From Oidiodendron maius Zn (taxonomy: Eukaryota; Ascomycota; Leotiomycetes; Myxotrichaceae): a stretch of 64,000 bases of DNA. The translations under genes were made by a program, and so were the position numbers. The notes under the pieces are model-generated. The model was not told where the DNA came from. It saw only the letters and a list, made by a program, of their open reading frames with translations, and ran no database searches. Below are positions 20,663 through 29,970 of this stretch, in pieces (positions within the stretch are counted from its first letter, which is position 1; every line of letters begins with the position of its first letter). The stretch is taken from the NCBI GenBank assembly GCA_000827325.1, contig KN832874.1, forward strand, positions 2,251,378-2,315,377, read 5' to 3'.

Positions 20663-22063
20663 GCTCAATATGACAAACTGAATGGCGACAGGGAGTGGCG
20701 AATAGTAGCCTCAACTATCGACAGAAATTGTTGAACGGAAGAGACAAGACAATGTACAACTTTTGAAATCTTGCCCAGCCACTTTGTCCTATTGAACACG
20801 ATTTGTCACTATCACGACTACTAACACTTATTTCATAACATTGGACATGGCCACATACTCTACGTAGTAATTTAAACCGTTGAGTTTTATGAAGCATATT
20901 CCGTAACTTAGAATGCCAGCAGAAATGGCTTCTTCGACCCTCTTACCGGCACCGTGAACGGTGACCCATGCATGTTTCATATGGAATTCAAAGTATGTGT
21001 AGAGAGGCATTTACGAATCCCAAGTCATCACAAATCTAACGGATCTCGCTTCCCCGTTAAAACCTGTGGACGTGAGGGTGTTGGTTCGAATCCAGCTCTA
21101 GGCACCTTCTGTCCCCTCCTCAGAAGATGACCAGCTGGTTTACCTAGGACTACTCCCCCTAGGCCCAGCTTGAACCCGGATTCTGCTTCCGGATACCACA
21201 GCAGCGGTCGCCCAACCGAGAACCTAGGCAAACCCTACCCTTCTAAAGGGGTGAGCCTTTAGGAGCGATCAGACCAATTCAATGATACGCGAACAGAAGG
21301 GCTAGAGACTAGGGTGATAAGGCCCTGCAACCGCCACCAGTCATGTAGCGAAGTGACCAGTCTCGATGGCCACTTAGGAGTAGAACTGAGTGAGAGACAC
21401 GGCTGAGCAATAGGAGCAGGACAGTGGTCTGATCCTAGGGAGAAGAAGGAAGTTTGGTTTAGAGTTGCCACTAGACGAGTTTACCTAGCCCTCCCGATTG
21501 TTGCCTGTATTTCAAGGGGGTGCGCATATCGGTGAGGATTTGCCCGAGAGGTTGCGTTAGCTTTTGTATGGAGGTACCGCGTCCTTAAGCCATTGCGGAG
21601 TATAAATAATAATAGTAATTTGCGAATCCCGCTATCAATATTTGTTCATTACCTCTGAGCTACAAGATTGATCTTCTGAAACGTTTCTGTCTTCAAAATA
21701 TTGCTGTTTAAAAAATTAAGCACGATTTTCAACAGGTGGAAGGACCGTGGGATATGATATAGTTGAGCGACATAGACTAGTTCGCAGTCCGCAAGCTCCG
21801 AGGAAATGAGAACTGTTAAAAATGCACCCAGGAACTAACGTAGTTAGACCTGTTCTGGTAGCATCGAGTCCTGGGCAGCCAATTAGAGCGCAGCTTCCTG
21901 ATGTAGTTAAGCATAGGAGAAGCCTGCGTTTCTTCAGAAGCTCGCCCACTGAGTCGAGGAACTATCACAGGCGCCCAGACTTGTGAGTCGTCTGCCACAT
22001 ATTTGATCCGAGAATCGAGCAGTGTGCAATGGCGGCTTGTCCAAAAACCATCATGCGTTAATG
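20663..22063. other. Intergenic, with one tRNA-like remnant
   Basis: Between the transporter and the regulator, both ending here or pointing inward, there is no supported protein gene. The piece 21030-21110 is tRNA-like (separate entry). The following 21110-21500 is GC-richer than its surroundings and could be the body of a SINE or an old LTR, but I cannot show it. Confidence 0.4.
21040..21108 (+). repeat. tRNA-like 3' half, possibly SINE or tRNA pseudogene
   Basis: gttggttcgaatccagc forms a T-arm with a 5-bp stem and a consensus B box (GGTTCGAATCC), followed by tctaggc and acc like an acceptor 3' strand. No matching 5' acceptor strand (gcctaga) or A box is found upstream, so it is not a functional tRNA gene. 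It could be the head of a tRNA-derived SINE or a truncated tRNA pseudogene. Confidence 0.35.
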
Positions 22064-23894
22064 CTAGCTTGAAAGCTCGCCGAATGGAAAATTTGTAAAG
22101 CGACCCTGTTCTGCGGATCTCTGGATTTGAGCTGACAGTGTTTCAAGTTCCACTGAAGCTAGGAGATTGGAGTCTTGACCCTCTAGAGGCAGGGAATGCT
22201 CAATCAAAAATCGCAGCATCCATTTATCAACTCGATACGTAGGCAGATGTGCCGCAATAAGGCACATATGTTGGAATTTGTCAAGTCGGTTGACCTACAG
22301 CAAGTCAGACAGGTTGCATAGTCCGCGCGTATACGGCTTATATTCATACCATCGATTTCAGACATGGGTAATATCGGGTCAGTTCGATGAGAGCTTCAAA
22401 GTTTGAATTCAAACTACTACGTACTTCAGAAAGCTGCTCATCCCCAAAGAGAAGGGTGTGCAACAATACAGAGGACGAGACAATCAGGCAATGACCGACG
22501 GTCGGCCAAACCGCCTCGGAATCCTCTTGTTGCCCGGCGCGTTTGAGCAATAAGCTCACGGAAGATGCGTGGTGCTTACAGCGATTTGTATAGTCATTGG
22601 TCGTAGCTTTCTCGGGGCGCCCAGTATCTAGATATTGAAAATATAATAATGTCGAGTAGTGGTGAAATCCGAGATGCAATGCAACAAAGGAGCCTCCTGT
22701 GCCTCTCCGCAGATGATAGAGAAAGTTGTCCTCATTGAGCTTGGTGTCCTCTGGTATTCCATTGAGCCACAGGTCGAGCTGCCTCGAAAGATGTTGTACT
22801 TGCTGTTCAATTTCATCTTCATTGTAACCCCCTCGCACCAACTTCCGATTGAGATCCTGAATAGGACCGAATAATTCGACTAAGGTGATCATGTAAGCCC
22901 ACAAGCCTGGCTTCCACGGAGTGGGAATGATCTGCTGAAAACGGGTAAGAGAATGAAACAGCTGCTCGTCCATGGGTAGTTCAGTTTCTCTCTCAAAATC
23001 CTTCATTTGGCGAGAGAGACCGAGGCCAGAGGAGTACCAGCGGTCTGCCATAAACAGAGTCCACCAGATTCTCCTCTTGACCTCCCGCGTTATAAGGTCG
23101 TCTATGCTATCGAATCTCGTCAACCACAGAATGTTGGCCATACCGTTTGCGATCCCTGGCGGTAGTTAGCGGCGAAAGGCTCAAAGGCCAAGGGAAAATA
23201 TGGGACTATGGTGCTCTTGCTCACGAAAAAAGAGGGCTTCAGTTGAAGTGTCGGAGTGCGCTGCACACAGGTTTGCTACCAACACACAGGTTTGTATGTT
23301 TTCTAGACAGATATTTTCTAAATCCGCCTTTAGGAGCCGTTTGGACTCGAATATTAGCTGTGATTCGAGAAGGCGGATCTGTGGATCACGGGAAAATCGG
23401 GAACCCATGGCACATATAGCGAACAGTAGAGCCTGGCTAACGTGTCCGTTGTGGATGTTCTCTCTCAGAGTTGATGGATGAAACAAACTATGTGGTCTGT
23501 CATGAATTTTACTCAAGTAGTGGCTGACGAGCTCTTGGATGACTTGCTCCGGGAGGTCAATCGTCGACAAAAGTACAGGTGTGGCATCTGGCCCCAGGCG
23601 AGGAGATGGCACCATGAACGAACATTTCGTCTGTCGTTTCGCACATTGTAGACAGCGGTCTTGACTCTCGGCGCGAATACATCTGCGTTTGGTCTGACGA
23701 CATTGTTGACACGCTGTCGCTCCCTTCATTTTATGAGGCTTCTTTCTAGACCTATGATCGGAAGCTGTGGATGGTTCTGGCGCTACCGTCTCCCCGGCTT
23801 CATCTTCATCACAAGCAGGCACGACTGAATAAGATTTTGAATACGAATAATGACTAGCCTGCAAGGAGTGTCGCAATACTAATCTCCAGACCAA
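22064..23894 (-). CDS. Zn2Cys6 transcription factor
   Basis: Three exons (23894-23225, 23155-22350, 22294-22064), with introns of 69 and 55 bp, give 568 residues. The binuclear zinc cluster is complete near residues 61-91: ACQQCRQTKRRC, then CLQCAKRQTKC, the Cys-x2-Cys-x6-Cys spacing seen twice. A downstream Met at residue 56 just before it is an alternative start. The rest is the fungal-specific regulatory domain: ELVSHYLSKIHDRPHSLFHP, ALLFAICAMGSRFS and, after the first intron, IANGMANILWL followed by KRRIWWTLFMADRW. It acts in the nucleus, probably binding CGG half-sites. Its position beside GH93 and a sugar transporter suggests it controls them (inference). No defects are seen. Confidence 0.88.
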
Positions 23895-24138
23895 AAAGAC
23901 GCTAACTTAACTCCAATTTGTCCTAGGAAGTGGGGAACATGTCTTGGATAAGCGATACTAATCAAGCCTAGAAAGAGATAATTTATGAAGTAATAGAATA
24001 GGTTGAATATTGACTGGTTCTTGAAGCTCTGTTGAACAAATTACGCTTATATTTGGGGCTTCTAGATCTAATACTTGGCACCTTATGATTGGTTGATAAA
24101 GGGACCAGCTAAATTGTAGCCTCCTTTCCTCTTCAGGT

Positions 24139-24649
24139 TAAATGACCATGTCGTTCTACGCGCGCTCCGAGCGCTCTCGGCCGTCGGTGACGTCCTGTAC
24201 GACGACCTGTTCCATGCCTTCTTGGCGCCCTGGAGGTCCCAGAACCTGGTGCGAGGACGATGTGACCCAGCGGTCGGACTGCCACGCTTGGTCATGTGCC
24301 CCGCTGTACGAGTTCATGGCCGAGGTTGCCGGTGTTCGTTCCAGCGAGCCGGGATGGGGCGCGATCCTCTGGAAGCCGCAGGTCGCGTTGTTCCCTGACT
24401 TTGACGGTCGCGTACCTCTCGGGGGCCGCCTCGCGCCTGGGTTGGCCACGTCTCCTGGAGACAAGAGGAGGCGGAGGCGAGGGCCAACCTCAGTGCATCT
24501 CGCTGACACTAGAACTGCAGCAAGTGAAAGATGAGACAATTCTCATTCGCATCGAGCTTCCCGATGGGCGGGTGCAAGAGCTCAGGGGACACAGGGTCCC
24601 TCTAAAACCCTACATAGAGCGAGCTAGCTCAGTGACCAGAGTAGAGTGA
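24139..24649 (+). pseudogene. GH78-like alpha-L-rhamnosidase C-terminal fragment, GC-rich and frameshifted
   Basis: Three frames together give the end of a six-hairpin rhamnosidase. Frame one has LRALSAVGDVLYDDLFHAFL and APWRSQ. Frame two has TWCEDDVTQRSDCHAWSCAP, then LYEFMAEVAGVRSSEPGWGA. Frame three has DETILIRIELPDGRVQELRG, matching the C-terminal beta-sandwich. The family removes alpha-L-rhamnose from pectin side chains and glycosides. The 5' end is missing and at least two frameshifts are present, so the gene is dead. The block is visibly richer in G and C, especially at third codon positions, than the sequence around it, which suggests a different origin or an old transfer. It lies next to the GH93/transporter/regulator group. 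Confidence 0.65.
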
Positions 24650-26634
24650 CACAATTTTATCTCTCTCTGCCTGCCTTTCTGTCTCTCCTCGTCCGTGGCG
24701 TCCCCCACACTTTGTAATAAGTTGAATTTACCTGCTCACCAGCTGAATTGTTAGAACTAAGAAACTGGCCAGTGGAGATGTCCTATCACCGCCCTCTTAC
24801 GGTATCGCAATCTAATGTCTAGCCATATTGTATAACGATAGTCTACTACAATAATCGTGACCGACAAGGCTGATAAGAAAGTAACCAGGGATGTTTCGAG
24901 TTCCTTTATATATGTTAGATATAGCTACCTAAGACCCTTATAGGTATTAGCTAGCTGCCTATAGTCATATGGTATTGCAACTTAATTATATGACTCTTAG
25001 GGATATTAGTTATTCGGTCGCTTTAATTCTCTTATATTATATTACTGTCTGACCTTTACAACAATATGAAATGTAAATAATTATATAGGCGGAGCTAACT
25101 GCTACTAACGCGGGGCGGCAATGCTTATGCACCCCCGGAGTGGCAGCTATATGTCGGCACCGTGGTGGTTGTATGAAAGGGCCTAAAGCTGTTGCTGCTG
25201 TATTATCTTGAGGGCGTGTGGATGTACTGTGACCGTATTCTAGACCTCTTCAGAGAGGGAGGAGCGCGTCGAGAAGTCTATACAACAGATATGCTTTCGA
25301 AGAGTAGTGGAAAGATTATTATAAGTAATATAAGGAGTTCCAGCCGGGGAAGGGAGGTAAGAAGGATCCGGATGATTGGCAGGCGGTGAGGCCGCTGTAT
25401 AAGATCTAAGGCTCCTGATATAGAGCTCGTTATACATTTAAATACCAAAACACCTACATCTGGTTGTTACTTGATGCCTTTAAGTGGTGTTGCAAATGCG
25501 CCAGGTTAGAGCTTTAAGTTATAGGCCTAGCATGGGCAAGGAGGGCCGGTTCTTGATACTATAAGGTTGGTGGCGTTGGAGTGATTTTAGACTTCAGGAT
25601 AAGGTAAAGAGTTAACCTATCTTCAGATTCATCTTGTATGCTTCTAGGTATCGCGGCACGGACCCTTATATCTCTATCGAGTTTCTATAGCTAGGTTCCC
25701 GAGTCTTTACAGGCTATCAACTATAGCCTAATCCAATTTGTTGCTGATGGAACCCTGGTATCGTACGGGACTAAGAAGCTTGATACCTTGAAGAGCTATA
25801 TACCTAGACAACTATATGTAGAGACTAGTAGAATCGCATTTGGAAGGTTCTTTATTAACTATCCAATGCCCTCACAGCTCTAAGAGCACTTCCACAAACG
25901 TTTTAACCTGGGCACTATAGTCAGCAAGGACAAATGCAGAACAGAGGGTAATCCGCGATGACCGTATTTTAGCTTATAACAAATTGAAGCGCAGGTTGGC
26001 CGGATCAAGTGTCCATGAGATCGGCCAGATGAGTACTATTCCCACTCGGAGGGTCGGGGCGGCCAAACGTTCTTTGTCTCTCAACCACAAGAGTATGTTG
26101 AGTGGACACCGAAGTACACAGAAATGTTATCCGCAAGATGGTATCCTGGGTATTTATTATCAGGAACGATATCTGCGGTGGTAAACTCTGCTCTATTTAT
26201 AATATTCAAACCTATGTTGACTAAGCTAATTGGGATATTGATATACCTGCATTCTACCTATTAGTTTGCTGCAGAGCCCCTGAGCTGGGCTGAAGTGCCA
26301 AGAATGAGGCGCTGAGGTATGCAAGATGCCGGAACGGCCCGCCCTCCCGGCGCCAGGGACCATCGTCCCACTCGTCTCTTGGATCTTGCAGTGGTAATTG
26401 TTTGTATCACTCCGGTGATACTGCATATGCAATATAGGGTCAAAAAGGTTGGTCGAATTAGTTGTTATTGTTCTAAAGGTAAGGCTCCCTTAATCCCTAA
26501 TATATATTCATTGCCCGGTCCGATATTCTTCCTCCTGAATCGTCGTGTATATGTTGATCCGGTTACCTTGGTTATACAGTAATTGAAAGGGCCACGGCGC
26601 TCTTTTTGTGGCTAAATATACTGCTCTCGACTGC
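24650..26634. other. AT-rich region without supported gene
   Basis: From about 24890 to 26200 the plus strand has long stop-ridden stretches with occasional protein-like phrases (for example near 25440-25510) that I cannot assign. TA dinucleotides are frequent, as in RIP-mutated repeats. It is probably a decayed transposon, but no terminal repeats are visible. Confidence 0.4.
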
Positions 26635-27540
26635 TTACACTCCGGTCCAGTATATATCCTTCTCTAGCTCAAACTCCCTCTCCAGAACTTCGTCCCTCGG
26701 GTCTGCACTCCGTGAGATGATCACCTTCAAAGACCCTCTTTCAGCGTGCCACTTCTCCGCCTCCTTGTCCCAGTATGATAAGGTATACTTGTCTAGGCTA
26801 AACTTGGCCGTGGCAGTCTGGCCCTTCGCCACTCACACCTCGGCGAACCCCTTTAGCTCCTTGTGAGGCTGCAGGGCGGTATACTCCACATCCGAGATAT
26901 ATACCTTGACGATCTCGTGACTATCCCGGTTACCGGTGTTGGCGACGTCAACCGACACCTCGAACGATTGCTCCCCTTGGCCACCCAGCTCGATCCTCTC
27001 TAGGACCCTTAGGTTCGAGTACTTGAATGTTGTGTATGATAGTCCGTAGCTGAAGTAGAAGAGCGGATTGTTCTGGAGCTTCTTGTAGTACCTGTAGCCG
27101 ACGAAGACGCCCTCGCTATAGTACATCTCCCGGACCCCCTTGCTATAGCTAATGAAGGCTGGGGTGTCCTCCAAACGACGGGGGAATGTGACTGACAGGC
27201 GGCCAGTAGGGTTGTGACGGCCAAAGAGTATATCGGCAATGCTACTGCCTGTTTCCTGACTGCCAAACCAAGCATGGACAAGGGTCGGCATATCTTTCGC
27301 CTAGGGTATCGTTACCGGGCAGCCAGACTGGGTGACGATAATCTGCAAGAGCGTTAGTAAGAGACAGCCCTCAAGATAAGATAGCTCCATCCACTCACGG
27401 TTCGTGGGTTCGCTTCCATAACCTTCTCGATCAGCTCGTTAACCCCAGGAGGCAGCTCCAGGTCCTTTCTATCCGCCGCCTCGCTCTCGTAGCTTCGGTA
27501 CATAAAGTTTAAATCGACATTACGATTCCAAAATATGACA
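26635..27540 (-). pseudogene. GH3 beta-glucosidase C-terminal fragment with two nonsense changes
   Basis: Minus strand: DLNFMYRSYESEAADRKDLE and ELIEKVMEANPRT, then a plausible intron (about 27394-27335) into IIVTQSGCPVTIP, a TAG, and MPTLVHAWFGSQETGSSIAD. Next come PTGRLSVTFPRRLEDTPAFI, FFYFSYGLSYTTFKYS-like text and LKGFAEV, a TGA, then VAKGQTATAKFSLDKYTLSY. This is the GH3 C-terminal domain plus its fibronectin-III-like domain. Both stops replace residues the family normally has there: Trp (TGG to TAG) and probably Arg (CGA to TGA). The N-terminal catalytic barrel with its nucleophile Asp is absent. The enzymes hydrolyse terminal beta-glucosides or xylosides; this copy cannot. Confidence 0.75.
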
Positions 27541-28164
27541 GAGGCCAACAATTAGCAAGCAGACGGCACGGAGAATATCTTAAGCTCTAGAAAACAGTGT
27601 CGTTGGAAAGCCGATTTTGCAATCGGCCGCTCTCTGGATGAAAGTTTAGGTTTGTGATATGCCCTGCCCTTGCCCCATATGTAGTAAAGATTGCATTGCA
27701 TACCTATTGCCATGTGTTTTGCGCATGAGCTTGCCGATCGTAGAGAGTAACATAACTCCCGCCTGCTCTGTCCTATGTTCAACCAAATACTGCTTCTAGA
27801 GGCCTACAGAGCCCGGACCATCTTATGATAAGAAACGTTCCCCTTATTTCTTCTAGCTATTCTATGTACACATAATAGCCTTCGATAAGTGAATTTTTTT
27901 GCCAGAAGTCTTAGATAGCAATTTAAGGTGAAGTAATGCACAATTGTCAATGGAACGTTAACTAAAACTCAGTGTATTGACTATTGAGTATGGCCGAAAT
28001 AACTACAGTCATAAGGAGGATACAGGAGACCAAGACCCTTTATACAAAATACTGCGCTTGAGTCGCTGAATAGGCTCCTACTGAGTTGCCTTATAGGCAG
28101 CAGTAGGTAGCCTACTAGGCGCCAGTATCTCATATGCAGTATGTGCTTGAAGCTCTTATTACTG
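27541..28164. other. No recognisable gene
   Basis: An intergenic stretch, AT-rich near 27800-27980, lies between the GH3 relic and a pogo fragment. Nothing is supported. Confidence 0.4.
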
Positions 28165-28690
28165 TCAACATATTCTAGTGGCAAAAATTACACCACACTG
28201 GATACAATGGTCACGATTACCCCGTCGCTGGCTGCCAATCTTCCCAGTATACTCTTCAGGAAAGTCTTTGATATATATCTCATGATCTTGGCTACCATAA
28301 ATAGGCAGTCCTAACCCAACCTGCCTAAAAACTTGACGAATCATATCGCCATCTTCAGTATGCATATCATCCCATGCCTGACCTACCCAGTTTGTTAAAA
28401 GAACCTGTCGTTGGACAACAGAGTATTTGCCTTCAATCCATTCAACTTCATGCTGATCAATATACTGATCTGCCAAGCTCTTCAACTAGTGCTTTCATGG
28501 ACTTGTTAATTGCTGTGTCACGGACTTGCACAAAGCCTGTAGTACCGCTTGGAATAAATGATATAATACGTCATAGAGATTTAAAACCATTAATGACTTC
28601 TGTCGTATTTTGGCTGGAGAATACGTCGAGAGAGAGGAATCTAGGGGGTTGTTGTGTTGAATTTCGTGCGAAGCACGGATAGTTTAAGGA
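28165..28690 (-). mobile_element. Pogo-type transposase C-terminal fragment (DDE_1 end)
   Basis: Two minus-strand frames give SLDVFSSQNTTEVINGFKSL, then IISFIPSGTTGFVQVRDTAI with the third catalytic acidic residue region (usually QPLD, here QVRD). ALVEELADQYIDQHEVEWIE, LTNWVGQAWDDMH and GLPIYGSQDHEIYIKDFPEE follow. These are the C-terminal hallmarks of fungal pogo/Fot-like DDE_1 transposases. The N-terminal DNA-binding part is absent and there are stops and a frame change near 28490. It is not active. Confidence 0.65.
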
Positions 28691-29150
28691 GTACTGTGAC
28701 AACCGGACTGTAGATAGGCTCAGCAATAAAATCGGAGATAAGAACTATTTTATTCCTACGAGAATAGTAAGCTAAAGAGGCAAAGAAATTGAAGGAAGAA
28801 AGAGCTCAAATATAAATACAGGTGTACCTCCACCCCACACTACACGCCTCTATCGCACTTGTCCAATGCTTCTGTTCCCTGTCTATCTTCAAGCGAGTCT
28901 ATCCCACCTGCTGAATGCTTGACTATCTCTCTAAGCCACGTTGTTCGCACAATCGCTGCAGTATATGCCTTTATAGCTTTCGTCTTGTACTGCTTACGCT
29001 TAATGGCAACACCCTTATTGCTGTCGTCTTCATGGCTATTGTTCTTGCAGAGCACTGAATTATGATTGTCTGCTATATTATGTCCTTGGTTGTGCACATA
29101 AGTATTGAGTCGTATAGCGAGCCTGTCCGATTGTCTGCAAGGTCTAACAA
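28691..29150. repeat. Possible solo LTR or repeat fragment
   Basis: The block runs from tgtgacaaccggactg at about 28695 to ggtctaaca ending near 29149, so it begins TG and ends CA like a retrotransposon LTR of about 455 bp. The internal phrase gtgtacctccaccccacac resembles gtatacctccactccacag near 36301-36319. I see no matching target duplication, so this is tentative. Confidence 0.25.
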
Positions 29151-29280
29151 CACGGCACGACCGACAAGGAGATGGCAACAGTACTCAGACCTCACGATGG
29201 CGGTATTATTGTTCGTCGGGGAGGAATCTTCGTCTTCCTGCTAGGTGGCCAGGGTCAATGACCAGGGGTCAGGGATTGCT

Positions 29281-29892
29281 TCAGCGGATAGTAGAAGCCA
29301 GTGGTGGCGATCTGCTGGCGCTGCTTCTGGGTGGAGGATGCGAGGGGAAGCACGTTGATGGGTGAAGATGGGGACGGCGAGGCCTCGTCGACAAGTCGCC
29401 CGAGTCGTGCTCGAGGTCGGGCGGTGAGGCACCATGTGATTCGAGGGTCAGGGTGAGGTTCTCGTAGTCCTCGGTGCCATCATCTTCGATCTCCCCGTCG
29501 TAGGAGATGGGGACGGGTCGGCTATGGAGGTAATCTGAGTAGTCGTCGCTGTCCGAGCTCGAGGAATCAGATGAGTCAGCGTCTTCTGCTTGCCAGTCCT
29601 CCTCTGGGTCCTCGACGACCACGTGGGCCCATTGGATGTGTTTTTGTTCTGTGGGCCTGGAGGCCTGACGGTCGGGCCGGTTTAAGTACGGCTCTTGTTC
29701 TTGCTCTGACTCGGCGAGCTCGAGCATGAGGGAGTCGAGGACGTTTGCGTGGCCAATGAGCAGGCGCAGGTTGTGGTCCGCACGGGACGCCTCGGTCCAG
29801 AGCTTGGCACGGGCGGTGTGTGCGAGGGAGTATACCTGAGTGACGGACATATTGGGAGACTTTCTCCTGAAGGGTGACGAGACTGTCGACAT
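29281..29892 (-). CDS. Conserved acidic fungal protein, possibly Ecm13-related
   Basis: I start at the second in-frame Met (MSTVSSPFRRKSPNMSVTQ), because fungal relatives begin there; an upstream Met at 29970 is possible. The conserved core is ARAKLWTEASRADHNLRLLI followed by GHANVLDSLMLELAESEQEQ. After it come a short motif KHIQWAHVVVEDPEEDW and a strongly acidic Ser/Asp tract. This architecture is common in Eurotiomycete hypothetical proteins and recalls yeast Ecm13/Yjr115w, but I am unsure of that link and know no biochemical function. The last 25 residues look like read-through into another frame: on the minus strand at 29241-29330 an alternative frame ends in a family-like ADRHHWLLLSAEAIPDP-type tail. 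A frameshift near the 3' end is therefore likely. Confidence 0.55.
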   Translation of the reverse strand: MSTVSSPFRRKSPNMSVTQVYSLAHTARAKLWTEASRADHNLRLLIGHANVLDSLMLELAESEQEQEPYLNRPDRQASRPTEQKHIQWAHVVVEDPEEDWQAEDADSSDSSSSDSDDYSDYLHSRPVPISYDGEIEDDGTEDYENLTLTLESHGASPPDLEHDSGDLSTRPRRPHLHPSTCFPSHPPPRSSASRSPPLASTIR

Positions 29893-29970
29893 TGTGAACT
29901 GAGTTTTGCGGGAGACGAGTGCTGTATAAGCAGATGTAGTAAGATTACGAGATTGGTGGGTCCAAGGCAC

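Noticed and set aside
21040-21108. Functional tRNA gene
   Set aside because: The 5' acceptor strand and A box are missing.
21028-21231. Minus-strand peptide with RAGFEPTPSRPQVLTGKRDP
   Set aside because: Such peptides are well-known artefacts of translating tRNA-like sequence; treated as an RNA/SINE remnant.
28840-29178. 112-codon minus-strand frame
   Set aside because: Lies inside an LTR-like repeat and has no homology that I recognise.
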